64,000 nt of DNA, taken from the NCBI RefSeq assembly GCF_004342985.1, contig NZ_SMBO01000014.1:1-64000 (forward strand). Reading direction: 5' to 3'. Shown here one piece after another: positions 60,652-64,000 of the stretch. Each line of letters starts with the position of its first letter. The stretch's first letter is position 1. A program made the translations under genes and the position numbers. The stretch comes from Novosphingobium sp. PhB57. Lineage in GTDB: Bacteria > Pseudomonadota > Alphaproteobacteria > Sphingomonadales > Sphingomonadaceae. The notes under the pieces are model-generated. The model worked only from the letters and a program-made list of their open reading frames with translations. It made no database searches and had not been told where the DNA came from.

Positions 60652-61092
60652 GTGCTTTCGCAGAAAACCCGCTATGCCATCCGCGCCATGCAGCATCTTG
60701 CCGACAACTACGGGCAGGGTCCGATCCAGCTCGCGCAGATCGCGGAAGCACAGAACATTCCCGCCAAGTTCCTCACCACGATCCTGTCCGAACTGAGCCG
60801 TTTCGGGATCGTCGATTCCCAGCGCGGCAAGGATGGCGGCTATCGGCTGGCGGTGTCTCCGATCGACATCACTTATGGCGACCTTATCCGCCTGATGCGT
60901 GGCTCCCTGGCGCTGGTGCCCTGCGCCAGCCGCTTCGCGCACGAGAAGTGCAAGAACTGTCTGGAAGAGGGCGATTGTCGTACGCGCGCCCTGATGCTGG
61001 AAGTGCGCGACCGGACCGCCGAACTGCTGGACGGAGTAAGACTTTCGGATCGCATCGATCCCGTCCCCGCCCAGGTCGACGATCAGGACTGA
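60652..61092 (+). CDS. Rrf2-family regulator with four-Cys cluster (146 aa)
   Basis: GTG start at 60652 gives MLSQKTRYAIRAMQHLADNYGQG; codons upstream (GTG 60634, TTG 60616) are possible. The HTH is IAEAQNIPAKFLTTILSELSR with wing RGKDGGYRLA. Cys91, Cys100, Cys103 and Cys109 can hold an iron-sulfur cluster or sense a thiol/sulfur signal. It is related to CymR/IscR-type regulators, and together with the YezD gene it suggests sulfur-related control. Confidence 0.9.
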   Translation: MLSQKTRYAIRAMQHLADNYGQGPIQLAQIAEAQNIPAKFLTTILSELSRFGIVDSQRGKDGGYRLAVSPIDITYGDLIRLMRGSLALVPCASRFAHEKCKNCLEEGDCRTRALMLEVRDRTAELLDGVRLSDRIDPVPAQVDDQD

Positions 61093-61361
61093 TTGCGGAC
61101 GCGGCGCATAGCCGGGCGCTTTCTTCGGCCAACTCCCTCATTTTCAATGGCAATCGGCGAACGAAAAGTCAGCCGTGCCCGTTAAGTCCCCCGAAATTGC
61201 CATATCCGTCGAAGGGCAATGCCAGACATCGCTTCGGCGTAAATAGTTTTTGCTTGGGCGCGAAAACGAGAAACTTTCGGCTAGGTGTATTGTCTACTTA
61301 TTCAGTTGAGAATAGAGAGGGGCAGCGGCGGGGAAGAGCCGCGCTCAGAGGAAGATACGCA
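61093..61361. other. Intergenic region before the YezD gene
   Basis: 269 bases. Nothing certain; a TTCGGCTAGGTGTATTGTC tract and the A-rich AATAGAGAGG leader suggest a promoter near 61270-61320. Confidence 0.3.
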
Positions 61362-61562
61362 ATGTCTCAACCGTTATCGGACAACCAGCGATCGGGACGG
61401 CACCTCTCCAGGGATTCCGGGAATGACGATCCCAAGGCGGCACCGCTCGAAGTGGTCGCCGATGCCCTGGACCAGATGCGCTACGGCGTCATCCAACTGA
61501 CAGTCCACGATGGCAAGCTGGTGCAGCTCGACATCACCGAGCGGCGGCGCTTCGCTTCATAA
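61362..61562 (+). CDS. YezD/DUF2292 small protein (66 aa)
   Basis: The ATG follows GAGGAAG. The C-terminal half reads ALDQMRYGVIQLTVHDGKLVQLDITERRRF, which matches the DUF2292 pattern (LRYGxVxxxVHDGxVVQIExTEKxR). Family members are often found next to sulfur, sulfonate or cysteine genes and are thought to regulate or accompany them. The first 30 residues are polar and disordered. It precedes a TonB receptor by 116 bases. Confidence 0.8.
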   Translation: MSQPLSDNQRSGRHLSRDSGNDDPKAAPLEVVADALDQMRYGVIQLTVHDGKLVQLDITERRRFAS

Positions 61563-61678
61563 GCGCGCGCTGCCCCGGCAGTTACCGACCCGGCAATCGC
61601 TGACCGGGGAAATCAATTTCCTGCCAACCAGACCGGACCACCGGATGTGAGGCCCTTCGAAAAAACAAGGGGGATCTC

Positions 61679-64000
<2,322 letters not shown>

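Overview
The window is GC-rich alphaproteobacterial chromosome, most likely from a Sphingomonadales member close to Novosphingobium or Sphingobium. The support is the gene content: TonB-dependent receptors of the sphingomonad catabolic type, a DUF2093 protein, a YezD-family small protein, an Rrf2-led SUF operon, and an imuA-imuB-dnaE2 mutagenesis cassette under a GTTC-N7-GTTC LexA box. This is family-level inference, because no rRNA or other species marker is present.

Bases 1-7100 are the right part of an integrated element and are visibly more AT-rich than the rest. The element ends in the 3' half of a tRNA-Arg(CCG) gene (7050-7100), which is the attachment scar. Moving inwards come a tyrosine integrase, a 68-residue protein, an AlpA/excisionase-like helix-turn-helix protein, a DUF3987-like replication ATPase, a 240-residue orphan protein and three small orphan genes, all on the minus strand. 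The cargo end carries a plus-strand 81-residue Cys-containing peptide gene with a strong ribosome binding site and its own terminator. Further left are a 27-bp-stem hairpin and the tail of an IS630-type transposase. The left end of the element and the intact tRNA gene lie outside the window.

Bases 7.1-38 kb are chromosomal core: a TM2 protein, SOS mutagenesis (dnaE2, imuB, imuA), a 2OG-Fe(II) oxygenase, fabI with a BrkB membrane protein, a J-domain chaperone, pdxH with a cation diffusion facilitator, a sterol-desaturase-like enzyme, an MFS exporter, a PAS-like protein, an M48 protease, a DsbA-like thiol oxidoreductase, a LytS/LytR two-component pair, nadC, tadA, rpmB, an M23 peptidase, xseA divergent from purD, and a PfkB sugar/nucleoside kinase.

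Bases 38.6-45.5 kb are the iron-sulfur assembly operon, read leftwards: rrf2 regulator, sufB, a DUF559 endonuclease-fold gene, sufC, sufD, sufS, sufT-like DUF59, a GNAT acetyltransferase and an A-type carrier. Almost every junction is a 1-4 base overlap. Then come pyrD, a long-chain acyl-CoA ligase and a ChaA-type antiporter.

Bases 50-64 kb are catabolic and uptake genes. A leftward series holds a serine hydrolase, a TauD-type dioxygenase, a formamidase-family enzyme, a LigB/DODA-type extradiol dioxygenase, a VOC protein, a Rieske oxygenase alpha subunit, an MFS transporter and a TonB receptor. It is divergent from a second Cys-rich Rrf2 regulator, a YezD protein and another TonB receptor that runs off the right edge. 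The set looks like a pathway for an aromatic or otherwise oxygenase-dependent substrate that I cannot name. The most unusual items are the Cys peptide in the island, the degenerate DUF559 gene inside the suf operon, and this catabolic cluster.
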